The position numbers were made by a program, and so were the translations under genes. The notes under the pieces were generated by a model, which saw only the letters and a program-made list of their open reading frames with translations, had not been told where the DNA came from and ran no database searches. A stretch of DNA of 64,000 bases from Pseudosporangium ferrugineum (GTDB lineage Bacteria; Actinomycetota; Actinomycetes; Mycobacteriales; Micromonosporaceae): contig NZ_PVZG01000010.1 of the NCBI RefSeq assembly GCF_003002065.1, positions 124,001-188,000 on the forward strand, read 5' to 3'. Below, in pieces: positions 52,918 through 61,762 of the stretch. Numbering within the stretch: position 1 is the first letter of the stretch; each line of letters opens with the position of its first letter.

Positions 52918-53976
52918 CTACAGGTGGGCCACGACGAAGATCCGGCGGAACGGGAACGCCACGTGTCCGCTCCGGGCAGGGTAGACCGCCGCCAGCTCCG
53001 CGCCGAGCGTGGCCCGGAAGGCGCCCCACCGCGTGTCGTCCATCGCCGCCCGCACCGGGCGCAGCGCCGTGCCCTCCATCCAGCGCAGCACCGGATGGTC
53101 ACCGCCGTCGTCCGGAAGCAGATGCACGTACGTCGTCTCCCACGCGTCCACCGTCGCACCCTCGGCGAGAAACCGGGCGGCATACCCGGCGGCATCGTCG
53201 ACCGGCGCCTCCCGCACGAGCTCCCCGACGGCATCCGCGTACGGCTCACGGCGCGCCACCTCCCGCAGCGCCCGATGCGACGGCGCGTCGAAGTTGCCGG
53301 GCACCTGAAGGGCGAACCAGGCACCGGACGGCAGCGCCCGCGCCCACCGGGTGAGCAGCTCGCCGTGCCCGGGGACCCACTGGAGCGCCGCGTTGGTCAC
53401 CACGACGTCGGTGCCGGGCTCCGGCTCCCACTCCGCCAGATCCCCGAGCCGGAACTCCACCCGGGGCGGCGAGGATCGAGCTGCGGCGGGCCCGGCGTCA
53501 CCGCTTCCCCGCCCCTCACCGCTTCCCCAGGCCACGCCGCCTTCCCGACCCTCGCCGCTCCCCCGGCCCTCGCCGCCTTCCCCACCCTCACCGCTCCCCC
53601 GGGCCACGCCGCTTCCCCGGGCCACGCCGCCTTCCCGACCCTCGCCGCTCCCCCGGGCCACGCTGCCTCTCCGGGCCACGCCGCTTTCCTGGTCCACGCC
53701 GCTCCCCCGGCCCTCGCCGGCCGGCGCGGCATGGTTCTCGGCGGGCTCGTCCGCCGGCCCGGGGGCGGTGGCTCCGGCGATCATCTCGGGCGAGGAGTCC
53801 AGCCCGGTGACGCGCGCTCCGGGCCAGCGTCCGGCGAGCGTCGCGGTCAGCTCCCCGGACCCGCAGCCGAGATCGACCACGCCCCGCGGCCGCTCGGCGC
53901 CGATGCGGGCGACCAGGTCGAAGAACGGGCGGGACCGCTCGGCGCCGAAGCGGTGGTAGACGGCGGGATCCCACAT
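52918..53976 (-). CDS. Trans-aconitate 2-methyltransferase-like protein with Gly/Glu-rich insert
   Basis: A 352-residue class I SAM-dependent methyltransferase (relatives about 255-265). The SAM site is VVDLGCGSGELTATLA and GLDSSPEMIAGA; the later motifs are FRLGDLAEWEP and DVVVTNAALQWVPGH. The Tam family esterifies trans-aconitate, limiting its toxicity. Residues ~71-170 are a low-complexity insert of ARGSGEGREGGV-like units coded by ~15-18-bp repeats (about 53465-53745), placed between SAM-binding motifs. The ATG at 53976 (WDPAVYHRFG follows) is the family start. Confidence 0.85.
   Translation of the reverse strand: MWDPAVYHRFGAERSRPFFDLVARIGAERPRGVVDLGCGSGELTATLAGRWPGARVTGLDSSPEMIAGATAPGPADEPAENHAAPAGEGRGSGVDQESGVARRGSVARGSGEGREGGVARGSGVARGSGEGGEGGEGRGSGEGREGGVAWGSGEGRGSGDAGPAAARSSPPRVEFRLGDLAEWEPEPGTDVVVTNAALQWVPGHGELLTRWARALPSGAWFALQVPGNFDAPSHRALREVARREPYADAVGELVREAPVDDAAGYAARFLAEGATVDAWETTYVHLLPDDGGDHPVLRWMEGTALRPVRAAMDDTRWGAFRATLGAELAAVYPARSGHVAFPFRRIFVVAHL
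53480..53745. repeat. In-frame repeats inside the methyltransferase gene
   Basis: Degenerate 15-18 bp units (CTCCCCCGGGCCACGCCG, CCTTCCCGACCCTCGCCG and variants) encode Gly, Glu, Arg, Ser and Val repeats. All lengths are multiples of 3. Confidence 0.8.
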
Positions 53977-54041
53977 CGCGCTCTCCAAACCGTACGTACG
54001 TCTTTTTTGCAGCGTACCACCGGAGGACATAGGCTGACCTC

Positions 54042-55019
54042 GTGGAAAAGCGCAGATTCGGCCGCCTCGGGCGGGAAGTCGCAGTGATCGGTCTCGGCGC
54101 CTGGCAGCTCGGCTCCGACTGGGGCGAGGTGAGCGAGGAGGACGCCCACGCCACCCTCGGCGCCGCCGTCGACGCGGGCGTCACCTTCATCGACACCGCC
54201 GACGTGTACGGCGACGGCCGCAGCGAGCAGGCCATCGGCAGCTTCCTCAAGAGCCGCACCGGCCTCACCGTGGCGACCAAGATGGGCCGCCGGGTCGACC
54301 AGGACCCGGCGAACTTCACCCTCGCCAACTTCCGGGAGTGGACCGACCGGTCCCGCGCCAACCTCGGCGTCGAGACCCTCGACCTGGTGCAGCTGCACTG
54401 CCCGCCGACCCCGGTCTTCAGCACCGAGGCCGTCTACGACGCGCTCGACACGCTGGTGCAGGAGAAGCGCATCGCGGCGTACGGCGTCAGCGTCGAGAAG
54501 GTCGACGAGGCCCTCGCGGCGATCGCCCGGCCGGGCACGGCCAGCGTCCAGATCATCCTCAACGCGCTGCGCCTCAAGCCGCTCGAGCGGGTGCTGCCGG
54601 CGGCGGCCGAGGCCGGGGTGGGCATCATCGCCCGGGTGCCGCTCGCCTCGGGGCTGCTCTCGGGGCGCTACGACGAGCACACCACGTTCGGCGCCGACGA
54701 CCACCGCACCTACAACCGCCACGGCGAGGCGTTCGACGTCGGCGAGACGTTCTCGGGCGTCGACTTCGCCACCGGGCTGGAGGCGGTGCGCCGGCTCCGG
54801 CCGTACGTGCCCCAGGACGCGACCATGGCCCAGTTCGCCCTGCGCTGGATCCTCGACCACCCCGCGGTGACCGTGGTGATCCCCGGCGCGCGCAACGCCG
54901 GCCAGGCCCAGGGCAACGTCGCCGCCGCCGCGCTGGCACCCCTGCCGCGGGAGGCCCACGACGCCGTCCAGGCGGTCTACGACGAGCTGATCCGCCCCCA
55001 GGTCCATGACCGCTGGTGA
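54042..55019 (+). CDS. Aldo/keto reductase
   Basis: A 325-residue NADPH-dependent TIM-barrel oxidoreductase. Catalytic Asp and Tyr are in FIDTADVYGDGRSE, Lys in VATKMG, His in LVQLHCPP; the C-terminal IPGARNAGQAQGN binds the cofactor phosphate. The substrate is unknown. GTG 54042 (EKRRFGRLG follows) is the start. Divergent from the methyltransferase; the 65-bp spacer has an AT-rich run (CTTTTTTGC) near 54001. Confidence 0.92.
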   Translation: MEKRRFGRLGREVAVIGLGAWQLGSDWGEVSEEDAHATLGAAVDAGVTFIDTADVYGDGRSEQAIGSFLKSRTGLTVATKMGRRVDQDPANFTLANFREWTDRSRANLGVETLDLVQLHCPPTPVFSTEAVYDALDTLVQEKRIAAYGVSVEKVDEALAAIARPGTASVQIILNALRLKPLERVLPAAAEAGVGIIARVPLASGLLSGRYDEHTTFGADDHRTYNRHGEAFDVGETFSGVDFATGLEAVRRLRPYVPQDATMAQFALRWILDHPAVTVVIPGARNAGQAQGNVAAAALAPLPREAHDAVQAVYDELIRPQVHDRW

Positions 55020-55287
55020 GCCGGTGCCGCCCGCCGCGGAGGACGTGCCGCTGAAGGGCTGGCCGTGGATGACGGGCGGCATGCTGGCCCTCGTGCTCGG
55101 CGTCCTGTGGACCGCCCAGGGCCTGGACCTCATCGAGGACAGCGTGATGAGCGGCGTCACCGCCTTCGCCGTGGCCGGCCCGGTGCCGGCCGTGGCGGGC
55201 CTGGCCCTGATGGTGACCGGCGTCCGCGTCCGCGCGGCCTTCAAGCGCCGGCAACTCGCCGCCGCCCCGGAGCACCCCGCACCCTGA
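55006..55287 (+). CDS. Small membrane protein (93 aa)
   Basis: A 93-residue hypothetical protein with two membrane helices (MTGGMLALVLGVLWTAQGL and VAGPVPAVAGLALMVTGV) and a basic C-terminal tail. ATG 55006 overlaps the reductase 3' end by 14 bp in another frame, so translation is probably coupled. Not recognised as a named family. Confidence 0.7.
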   Translation: MTAGEPVPPAAEDVPLKGWPWMTGGMLALVLGVLWTAQGLDLIEDSVMSGVTAFAVAGPVPAVAGLALMVTGVRVRAAFKRRQLAAAPEHPAP

Positions 55288-55683
55288 CCGGCCGCGAACA
55301 GACCGCCCCGCAAAACGCACGACCCGCGCAGGCAGCCCCGGAAGCGCAGGGCCCGGACAAGCTCAGGGCCCGGACAAGCTCAGGGCCCGGACCGAGAACG
55401 CACGGCCCAGGCAAGCAGGAGCGGGCAGGGACGCCGAGCCAAGCGAGCTCGAGGCAAACGGGCCCGGCACGCCAGGGCCCGGAGGCAAGCGGGCCCGGAA
55501 CCAAGGGTCGAGGCGGTCAGGGCCGCGACGACCCGGGGCTCGGGCAACCAGAGCCGGGGTGGTCAGGGCCCGGGTCGGAAAAAACAAGGCCCGCATCCTG
55601 CCGGAACAGGATGCGGGCCCGCTTGGCTAGAGCCGGTCTCCGCCAGGCGACCGACTGCCGGCATCACGGCCGGCCGGTAGGTC
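55288..55683. other. Spacer with short repeats and the csp terminator
   Basis: 396 bp without a supported gene. A 17-bp unit (GGGCCCGGACAAGCTC plus A) occurs twice (55348-55381), then degenerate GGGCCCGG words. The csp terminator is at 55578-55619. Confidence 0.6.
55578..55619 (-). terminator. Intrinsic terminator of the cold-shock gene
   Basis: On the minus strand, a 13-bp perfect stem (55588-55619, loop CCGGAA in plus-strand order) is followed by a T-rich run (55578-55585). About 65 bp past the csp stop. Confidence 0.9.
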
Positions 55684-55887
55684 TCAGAGGGGGCGAACCT
55701 GCTCCGCCTGCGGGCCCTTCTGGCCCTGGGCGATCTCGAACTCGACCCGCTGGTTCTCTTCCAGAGTGCGATATCCGCTCGTCTGGATGGCCGAGAAGTG
55801 GACGAACACGTCAGCACCCCCGCCGTCGACGGTGATGAAGCCGAAGCCCTTGTCTGCGTTGAACCACTTCACGGTGCCTTGCGCCAT
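55684..55887 (-). CDS. Cold-shock domain protein
   Basis: A 67-residue CspA-type RNA-binding protein with the RNP motifs KGFGFI and VFVHF: QGTVKWFNADKGFGFITVDGG. It melts RNA structure and helps translation and growth. The ATG at 55887 has GAAGGAGAG upstream. The region 55888-56050 is long enough for a structured 5' leader as in other csp genes, and a hairpin at 56063-56089 marks the end of the gene upstream. Confidence 0.95.
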   Translation of the reverse strand: MAQGTVKWFNADKGFGFITVDGGGADVFVHFSAIQTSGYRTLEENQRVEFEIAQGQKGPQAEQVRPL

Positions 55888-56062
55888 GCTGAACTCTCCT
55901 TCTGAAAATGCCGGCCCGGTGATGCGGGGCCGATGGTCGTTTTCGTGCGGTGGAGCCGCGAACGGCAATTCCACTTACACAAAAACTGGCCACACTGTAC
56001 CCGAAGAACCGCCCCGAAAGCTTCCCCTCGGGCGAATCCCGTCGACTCCGGCAACAACGGAA

Positions 56063-56089
56063 AAGGCCCCCAGCAGCGCCGAGGGCCTT
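56063..56089 (-). terminator. Intrinsic terminator of the DUF4235 gene
   Basis: AAGGCCC and GGGCCTT stem around a 13-base loop, followed on the minus strand by TTTTCCG. It lies 30 bp past the DUF4235 stop. Confidence 0.7.
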
Positions 56090-56118
56090 GACGGTGGTCT
56101 ATACAGCTATCCCAGATA

Positions 56119-56391
56119 TCAGTCCGGCCACGTGCCCGTAATCTTCCGGACACCTGCGGCGCCGCCGCGGTCGACGAGCGCCTTCACCGTGGCGAAGATG
56201 GCGCCCTGCAGCGCGGCCGCGGCGATGACCTCGCCCCAGCCGCGGTCCTCGTCGGTCGCGTTGGGGGCGTCGTCGTCGCCGGAGGCCAGCTTCCAGACCT
56301 CCTTGAAGACGAAGCCGGCGAGGGCGCCCGCGCCGATGCCCAGCAGCAGGCCGACCGGCTTGTACGCCACCTTCTGGAGCTTCTTGCTCAC
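56119..56391 (-). CDS. DUF4235 family membrane protein
   Basis: A 90-residue protein with an N-terminal glycine-rich membrane helix (KPVGLLLGIGAGALAGFVFKEVW), acidic loop (ASGDDDAPNATDEDRGWGE) and a second hydrophobic helix, matching DUF4235. GTG 56391 overlaps the DUF3618 stop. Last of three overlapping envelope genes. Function unknown. Confidence 0.85.
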   Translation of the reverse strand: MSKKLQKVAYKPVGLLLGIGAGALAGFVFKEVWKLASGDDDAPNATDEDRGWGEVIAAAALQGAIFATVKALVDRGGAAGVRKITGTWPD

Positions 56392-56825
56392 CGACGCCTC
56401 CCCCGCACGATCAGGATGATGCCCACCAGCGCCACGCCGGCCGCGAGCACCGCGGCGAACGGGACCGGGTTGCGCCGTACCTGCTCGCGGGCCTCCTGCG
56501 CCTTGTCGATCGCGCCGGTCTCGCGGACCTTGTCGAGGGCCGGCGTGACCTTGTCCCCGGCCTGCGACGTGGCCGCGCGGACCTTGTCGGACGCCACGGC
56601 CGCGGCGTTGGCCGCCGCGCCGCGGACCTTCTCGGTCGCCTCGTGAACCTGGGCCTTCGCCCGGGCCTTGGTGAGCTCGACCTGCTCCTTCGCCCGGGCC
56701 TTCACGTCCGCCTTGGCCGCCAGGGCCTGCACGGTCTCGCCCAGTTCGGCCCGGGTCTGCTTGATCTCCGCCCGGAGGGCGTCCACGTCGGGCTTGGCGC
56801 CCGACGTGCCGTTCTTGTCGCTCAT
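56388..56825 (-). CDS. DUF3618 family protein
   Basis: A 145-residue protein: DALRAEIKQTRAELGETVQALAAKADV (DUF3618), a long amphipathic helical, Ala/Lys-rich stretch, and a C-terminal membrane helix (VPFAAVLAAGVALVGIILIV) followed by RGRRR. The ATG at 56825 overlaps the holin-X stop by 4 bp. This partner of holin-X and DUF4235 genes is common in actinobacteria; the role is unknown but probably at the membrane. Confidence 0.87.
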   Translation of the reverse strand: MSDKNGTSGAKPDVDALRAEIKQTRAELGETVQALAAKADVKARAKEQVELTKARAKAQVHEATEKVRGAAANAAAVASDKVRAATSQAGDKVTPALDKVRETGAIDKAQEAREQVRRNPVPFAAVLAAGVALVGIILIVRGRRR

Positions 56826-57259
56826 TCCCGGCTCCTGCCGCTCTTGATCGCGTGCTTGACCTCGTCGACGTCCGCCTTCGCGCTCTCGATCGCGGACTTC
56901 GGCTCCGGCGGGACCGCCTGGGACACCTGCTTCTTGCCCAGCAGCGCGAGCAGCCCGGCCGCGGCGAACAGCACCACGGTGACGATCAGGGCGGCGAGCC
57001 ACAGCGGCAGGAAGAGGTCCAGCACGATGATCAGCGTGGCGATGAGCGCGCCGACGCCGTACAGGGCGAGCACGCCGCCCCCGCCGAACAGACCCACCCC
57101 GATGCCGGCGTGCTTACCCTTCTCGGTGAGCTCCGCCTTGGCGAGAGCGATCTCGTCCCGGACGAGTCGGGTGATCTGCTCGCTCGCCTTCTGGACCAAT
57201 TCCGAGGTGGACTGGTCGGTCCCCGGACGGACCGGGCTACCGTTCAGGACATCGGCCAT
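56822..57259 (-). CDS. Phage holin family protein (actinobacterial holin-X)
   Basis: A 145-residue protein with an amphipathic N-terminus (ELVQKASEQITRLVRDEIALAKAELTEKGK) and two membrane helices (GGGGVLALYGVGALIATLIIVLD and WLAALIVTVVLFAAAGLLALL). Despite the family name it is a chromosomal envelope protein, not part of a prophage here. The ATG at 57259 has GGAGG. First gene of the overlapping trio. Confidence 0.87.
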   Translation of the reverse strand: MADVLNGSPVRPGTDQSTSELVQKASEQITRLVRDEIALAKAELTEKGKHAGIGVGLFGGGGVLALYGVGALIATLIIVLDLFLPLWLAALIVTVVLFAAAGLLALLGKKQVSQAVPPEPKSAIESAKADVDEVKHAIKSGRSRE

Positions 57260-57331
57260 GGTGTCCTCCTTTCACACCGAGCAGTATGCCCTGCCCAGGG
57301 CCGAATCAATCCTCTCCGGCGCAGACCGGAC

Positions 57332-58516
57332 TCACCCGTGGTCACGGGGAGGGACGACGGCCTTGTCATCGGGTCCCGAGAAGGCCGCGGCGCGCTCGTC
57401 GCCGTCGCCTATTCCGCTGAAGACACGGGAATCATCTGACGATTCCCGGACGGGCGCGGCGTTGTCGGGCGTGGATTTCACCGGCCCGCGGGGAAGGGTG
57501 TCCACGTCGGCGCGCATCCGGGGCAGGGCGTCGCGACGGTGCTCGAAGACCCAGGCGACGAGTCTCTCGCGGACGAGGCAGCGCAGGTCCCACAGCGCTC
57601 CGGCATCGTGCGCGCTCACCAGGGCCCGCAGCCGGATCATGCCGCCGATCGCCTCGGTCACCTGCAGGACGCACACCCGGCCGTCCCACAGCTCGGTGCC
57701 CTCGCACACCGCCCGCAACTCGGCGCGCATCGGCTCGACCGGCGCGGACCAGTCGACGTCGACCTCGGCGGTGCCCAGCACGGCGGAGCCCGTACGCGTC
57801 CAGTTCTGGAACGGCTTGGTGGTGAAGTACGACGTGGGCAGGATCAGCCGCCGGTCGTCCCAGATCTGCACCGCGACGTACGTCAGGGTGATGTCCTCGA
57901 TGCGGCCCCACTCGCCCTCGACCACCACGACGTCGTCGATCCGGACGGCGTCGCTGAACGCGAGCTGGAGCCCGGCGAAGACGTTGCCGAGCGTGCTCTG
58001 CGCGGCGAGCGCGGCGATCACCGACACGACGCCGGCCGAGGCCAGCACGCTGGCGCCGAGCGCGCGGACGCCGGGGAAGGTCATCAGCATGACGCCGATG
58101 GTGAGCACCACGATGGCGGCGACGGTGACCCGGCGCAGCATCTGCACCTGGGTCTTGAGCCGGCGGGCCCGCATGTTGTCCGGGACGTCGACCCGCCACC
58201 GCGCCAGGGCCAGGTCCTCCAGGACCAGCAGCAGCGCGCCGACCAGCCACGCCACCGCGGCGATCACCAGGATCACCAGGGCGTGCACCACGCCGGCCCG
58301 GCCGGGGAACTCGCCGGCGAAGCCGCGGACGGCCACCTGCACGGCGAACACGACGGCGGTGGCCAGGAAAGGCCGGTGCGCGGTGGTCGCCAGGTCGCTC
58401 AGCACCGCCGACCGGCGGCCGAAGCGCCGCACGATCCGGTGCACCACCTCGACGGTCACGAGCGCGGCGCCGGCCGCCACCACGACGGCGAGCAGGGCGG
58501 TCAGAAGGCTGGTCAC
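57332..58516 (-). CDS. MscS-type mechanosensitive ion channel
   Basis: A 394-residue membrane protein: several N-terminal helices, then the MscS pore and beta-domain (ALAAQSTLGNVFAGLQLAFSDAVRIDDVVVVEGEWGRIEDITLTYV, of which the glycine/alanine-rich pore helix is typical) and a C-terminal domain. It should release solutes on hypo-osmotic shock. GTG 58516 has GAGGAGAGG. It is followed by the holin-X trio, suggesting an envelope-stress unit. Confidence 0.92.
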   Translation of the reverse strand: MTSLLTALLAVVVAAGAALVTVEVVHRIVRRFGRRSAVLSDLATTAHRPFLATAVVFAVQVAVRGFAGEFPGRAGVVHALVILVIAAVAWLVGALLLVLEDLALARWRVDVPDNMRARRLKTQVQMLRRVTVAAIVVLTIGVMLMTFPGVRALGASVLASAGVVSVIAALAAQSTLGNVFAGLQLAFSDAVRIDDVVVVEGEWGRIEDITLTYVAVQIWDDRRLILPTSYFTTKPFQNWTRTGSAVLGTAEVDVDWSAPVEPMRAELRAVCEGTELWDGRVCVLQVTEAIGGMIRLRALVSAHDAGALWDLRCLVRERLVAWVFEHRRDALPRMRADVDTLPRGPVKSTPDNAAPVRESSDDSRVFSGIGDGDERAAAFSGPDDKAVVPPRDHG

Positions 58517-58632
58517 GGTTCCCTCTCCTCAGCGGGGTTCGTCGCCAGCGTTCCACCTTGCCCTGCCCGCCGGAGCTTCCACACCGGCCCGCGCAAGATC
58601 GGACGTTGCTCACACCGCACCGGGAGGAAGGT

Positions 58633-59454
58633 TCACACCTTGCGGTAGCGCACCTGGAAGAAGCAGTAGATGCCGAACGCCGCGATGCCGAGCGCGATCA
58701 GGCCCAGCAGCCACGGCCCGTACTCCTGGCCGGCCAGGGTCTTGAGCGCGGCGTCGAGGCCGCGCGCCTTGCCCGGGTCGTAGGTCACGGCGGCGGCCAC
58801 GATCAGCCCGCCCGCGATCCCGTACGCGACACCCTTGCTGGAGTAGCCGGCGACGCCGAGCCGGCGCGTGGTCCGGCGCACCGACGGGCTCATCTGCTGG
58901 GTGTTGAGGTGCTTCTCGAACTTCTTCTTGACGCCGTAGATCACCAGTCCGATGCCGACGCCGATCACGATCACGCCGATCAGTCCGACCAGGAACCGGC
59001 CGCCGCCGCTGTCCATCAGGCTGGACGCGTTGCGCTGCTGGCTGTCGCCGGTGGAGGCGTTCGCGCCGCGCAGCACCTTGATGCCCAGCCACGCGAAGTA
59101 CAGGTAGAGGATCGTCCGGCAGCCGGAGATGAAGCGCTCCGCCAGGGCCGTGCGGTCCTGCTTGCCGCTCTCCCCGATGGCGGCCTCGAACGCCTGCCAG
59201 AGGGCGAGGCCGATCATGCCGACCACGGTGGCGACGACCAGGGTCTTGCCCATCGGCTGCTTCGCCAGCGTCTGGAGGGCGCCCGACTGGTCGCTCTCCC
59301 CGGCGGAGTCACCGAACGCCAGCTGAAGGGCGATCCAGGCGAAGATCAGATGAATGATTCCGTACGCGATGAAGCCACCGCGCGCCAGATATTCGAGGGG
59401 TTTGCTGTCGGCCGCGCGCGACGCTGTGCTGCGGACGTGCGAGGAGGCTGTCAT
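58633..59454 (-). CDS. DUF1206 family membrane protein
   Basis: A 273-residue protein with six predicted helices in three DUF1206 repeats: LARGGFIAYGIIHLIFAWIA, RTILYLYFAWLGIKVL and YSSKGVAYGIAGGLIVAA each begin a unit. Function unknown. The ATG at 59454 is the start. It lies between MscS and the lipoprotein on the same strand. Confidence 0.9.
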   Translation of the reverse strand: MTASSHVRSTASRAADSKPLEYLARGGFIAYGIIHLIFAWIALQLAFGDSAGESDQSGALQTLAKQPMGKTLVVATVVGMIGLALWQAFEAAIGESGKQDRTALAERFISGCRTILYLYFAWLGIKVLRGANASTGDSQQRNASSLMDSGGGRFLVGLIGVIVIGVGIGLVIYGVKKKFEKHLNTQQMSPSVRRTTRRLGVAGYSSKGVAYGIAGGLIVAAAVTYDPGKARGLDAALKTLAGQEYGPWLLGLIALGIAAFGIYCFFQVRYRKV

Positions 59455-59516
59455 GGCTGCCTAAGTGACCGGCCGCCACATTTTTCAAACCTGCCCCGCG
59501 CGCCCCCCCAGCTGTG

Positions 59517-59843
59517 CTAACGCGACACCTGGAAGCTGACCGAGCCGTCGGTGATGCTGTCCAGCGAGACCTGGAGGCCGCCGACGTCGACGGCCTGCTG
59601 GCCCTTGGTGAGCTGGATCTGCTCGCCGGCCACCTCGAGGGTGACGGTGTTCTGGTCGGCGCTGACGAACTTCGCCTCGACGCCGAGCACCTCGGCCTTG
59701 GCGTCGACGCTGCGGTCGATGGTGACGGTGCACTGGTCGAGGCCGCAGGACACATTGTCGCTGCTGCATCCGGTCAGGAGGGCGAGCCCGAGAGCGGCGG
59801 CGGTGAACAGGGCGGCGAGAGGTCGGGCTGCAGTCGTCGTCAC
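59517..59843 (-). CDS. Small lipoprotein
   Basis: A 108-residue protein with a signal peptide and lipobox (LALLTGCSSDN), then two Cys (CGLDQC) and a beta-rich outer domain (VEAKFVSADQNTVTLEVAGEQIQLTKGQQ). Not recognised. GTG 59843 is the start that gives a proper signal peptide; the frame is open upstream but without sense. Followed by DUF1206. Confidence 0.78.
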   Translation of the reverse strand: MTTTAARPLAALFTAAALGLALLTGCSSDNVSCGLDQCTVTIDRSVDAKAEVLGVEAKFVSADQNTVTLEVAGEQIQLTKGQQAVDVGGLQVSLDSITDGSVSFQVSR

Positions 59844-59901
59844 GTGGTCCAGGATACGGGGGCCGGGCCAGCCCGGGCCCGCGCCGGCCCGGCGCCGCCG
59901 G

Positions 59902-61575
59902 TCAGGCGGCGAGCGCCTGCCTCGTGCGCTCGGGGACGCCCGCCCCGGCGAGGAGCTCGGCGGCGGCCTGACCGCAGGCGCGGGTGGCGCCGTACGTGGC
60001 CACATGCACTCCCCCGCTGACGGCGACCGGCACGCCCATCTCGACCACGATCGCGTCCGGGCGGACGGCGAGCGTACGCGCCAGCGCGTCGGCCACCCAC
60101 GGGTGCCGGTGGGCGTCGCGGACCACCAGCACGAGCGGACGCGCACCGGTGCCGTCGAGGATCGGCGCCACCGGGTCGGTCACCCCCGCGAGGTCGTCGG
60201 CGGAGAGCCGCACCGACGTGGTGCCCGGCAGCAACGTGCCCAGCGGCGCGCCCACGCCCCACGGCGTCTCGGCACCGATCGCGATGTTGCGCGGTGGCGC
60301 GAACTCGACCACGTGCGGGGCGGCGGTCAACGGCAGCCGGGGAGCGTTCCCGCTGGTGGTGACCTTGACCGCACGCCGGGCGGCGGCCTGGCCGACCGCC
60401 GAGCCGCCGGTCGCCGAGCCGTCGGCCGCCGAGCCGCCGGCCGCCGAATCGCCGGTCGCCGCCGCCTCGGGCCGGGCCGCGGCCTGGCCGTCGGCCGCGC
60501 CGCCGGTGAGCGTGGCACCGGGCCGGGCCGCGCCGGCCGCGTCGGCGATCGCGCGGGCCCCGATGGCGGTCTGCGTCTCCAGCGTCCAGGTGGCCAGCCG
60601 GCGGACCCGGGCGGCCGCGTCGCGCAGGCGTTCCTCGGACAGCTCGCCGGCGCGTACGGCCGCCACGACGGCGTCGCGCAGGCGTACGGCGGTGTGCTCG
60701 TCGGCGTGGTCGCCGCCCACGCAGATGGCATCGGCTCCGGCGGCGAGGGCCCGGACGGTGGCGCCCTCCAGCCCGTACTTGCGGCGTACGCCCTGCATCT
60801 CGATGCCGTCGGTGACGATCAGCCCGTCGAAGCCGAGTTCCTCGCGCAGCAGCCCGGTGAGGATGCGGCGGCTCAGCGTGGCCGGCAGCTCCGGGTCGTA
60901 CGCCGGCACGAGCAGGTGCCCGGTCATGATCGACTGCACGCCCGCGGTGATGGCGGCCCGGAACGGCATCAGCTCGCACTCCTCGAGCCGGGCCAGGTCG
61001 TGGTCGATGACCGGCACGTCGTGGTGCGAGTCGACGGCGGTGTCGCCGTGGCCAGGGAAGTGCTTGGCGCAGGCCGCCACCCCGGCCTCCTGAAGCCCCC
61101 GGATCCAGGCGGCGCCGTGGCGGGCCACCAGGGGCGCCTCGGCGCCGAACGCCCGTACCCCGATGATCGGGTTGTCGGGGTTGCAGTTGACGTCGGTGTC
61201 CGGCGCGTAGTCCAGGGTGATCCCCGCGTGGGCCAGGTCGAGGCCGAGGTCACGGGCGACGGCCCAGGTCAGTTCGGGGTCGTCGATCGCGCCGAGGCCG
61301 AGGTTGCCGGGGCGGGAGCTGCCGTGGCGCGACTCGAGGCGGGTGACGTCGCCGGCTTCCTCGTCGATCGCGACGATGACGTCCGGCCGCTCGGACCGCA
61401 GCTGCGCCGTCAGGGCCGCGACCTGGGCGGGCGTCTCGACGTTGCGAGCGAACAGCGCGACGCCGCCGAGTCCCTCCCCGAGCCGCCGGCGGACCCAGTC
61501 GGGCACGGTCGTCCCGACGAAGCCGGGCTGCAGTACCGTCGCGGCGAGTTCGGGCAGTTCGCCAGAATTCGGCAT
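59902..61575 (-). CDS. Glycoside hydrolase family 3 (beta-N-acetylhexosaminidase, NagZ-like)
   Basis: A 557-residue enzyme. The family 3 core has DEEAGDVTRL, the N-acetylglucosaminidase-specific KHFPGHGDTAVDSHHDVP and GLIVTDGIEMQGV. It likely trims GlcNAc from cell-wall fragments in recycling. No signal peptide is evident, as for cytoplasmic NagZ. A second, C-terminal alpha/beta domain follows an Ala/Gly/Ser insert (residues ~348-402; ADGSATGGSAVGQAAARR) coded by GC-rich repeats (60370-60530). ATG 61575 is used; its upstream region may hold the promoter. Confidence 0.9.
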   Translation of the reverse strand: MPNSGELPELAATVLQPGFVGTTVPDWVRRRLGEGLGGVALFARNVETPAQVAALTAQLRSERPDVIVAIDEEAGDVTRLESRHGSSRPGNLGLGAIDDPELTWAVARDLGLDLAHAGITLDYAPDTDVNCNPDNPIIGVRAFGAEAPLVARHGAAWIRGLQEAGVAACAKHFPGHGDTAVDSHHDVPVIDHDLARLEECELMPFRAAITAGVQSIMTGHLLVPAYDPELPATLSRRILTGLLREELGFDGLIVTDGIEMQGVRRKYGLEGATVRALAAGADAICVGGDHADEHTAVRLRDAVVAAVRAGELSEERLRDAAARVRRLATWTLETQTAIGARAIADAAGAARPGATLTGGAADGQAAARPEAAATGDSAAGGSAADGSATGGSAVGQAAARRAVKVTTSGNAPRLPLTAAPHVVEFAPPRNIAIGAETPWGVGAPLGTLLPGTTSVRLSADDLAGVTDPVAPILDGTGARPLVLVVRDAHRHPWVADALARTLAVRPDAIVVEMGVPVAVSGGVHVATYGATRACGQAAAELLAGAGVPERTRQALAA

Positions 61576-61762
61576 GAGTCGGCGTACCTCCGGTGACGAT
61601 CAATACGCGCTCCGCGAGCGCGTCCCCCTCGGTGATCAGCCACAACCGTCATGGGCGCGGCGACGACCTATGGTCACCCACCACCCGGATTTAGTCAACA
61701 AACCTTTCTATTAGACCCGGACGAAGGGGCACGAACGGCGCCCGTTCGGTACGCTGCGACAC

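Noticed and set aside
56822..57259. Prophage based on a holin-family gene
   Set aside because: Neighbours are DUF3618, DUF4235 and MscS, a usual actinobacterial envelope group; no integrase, endolysin or structural genes.
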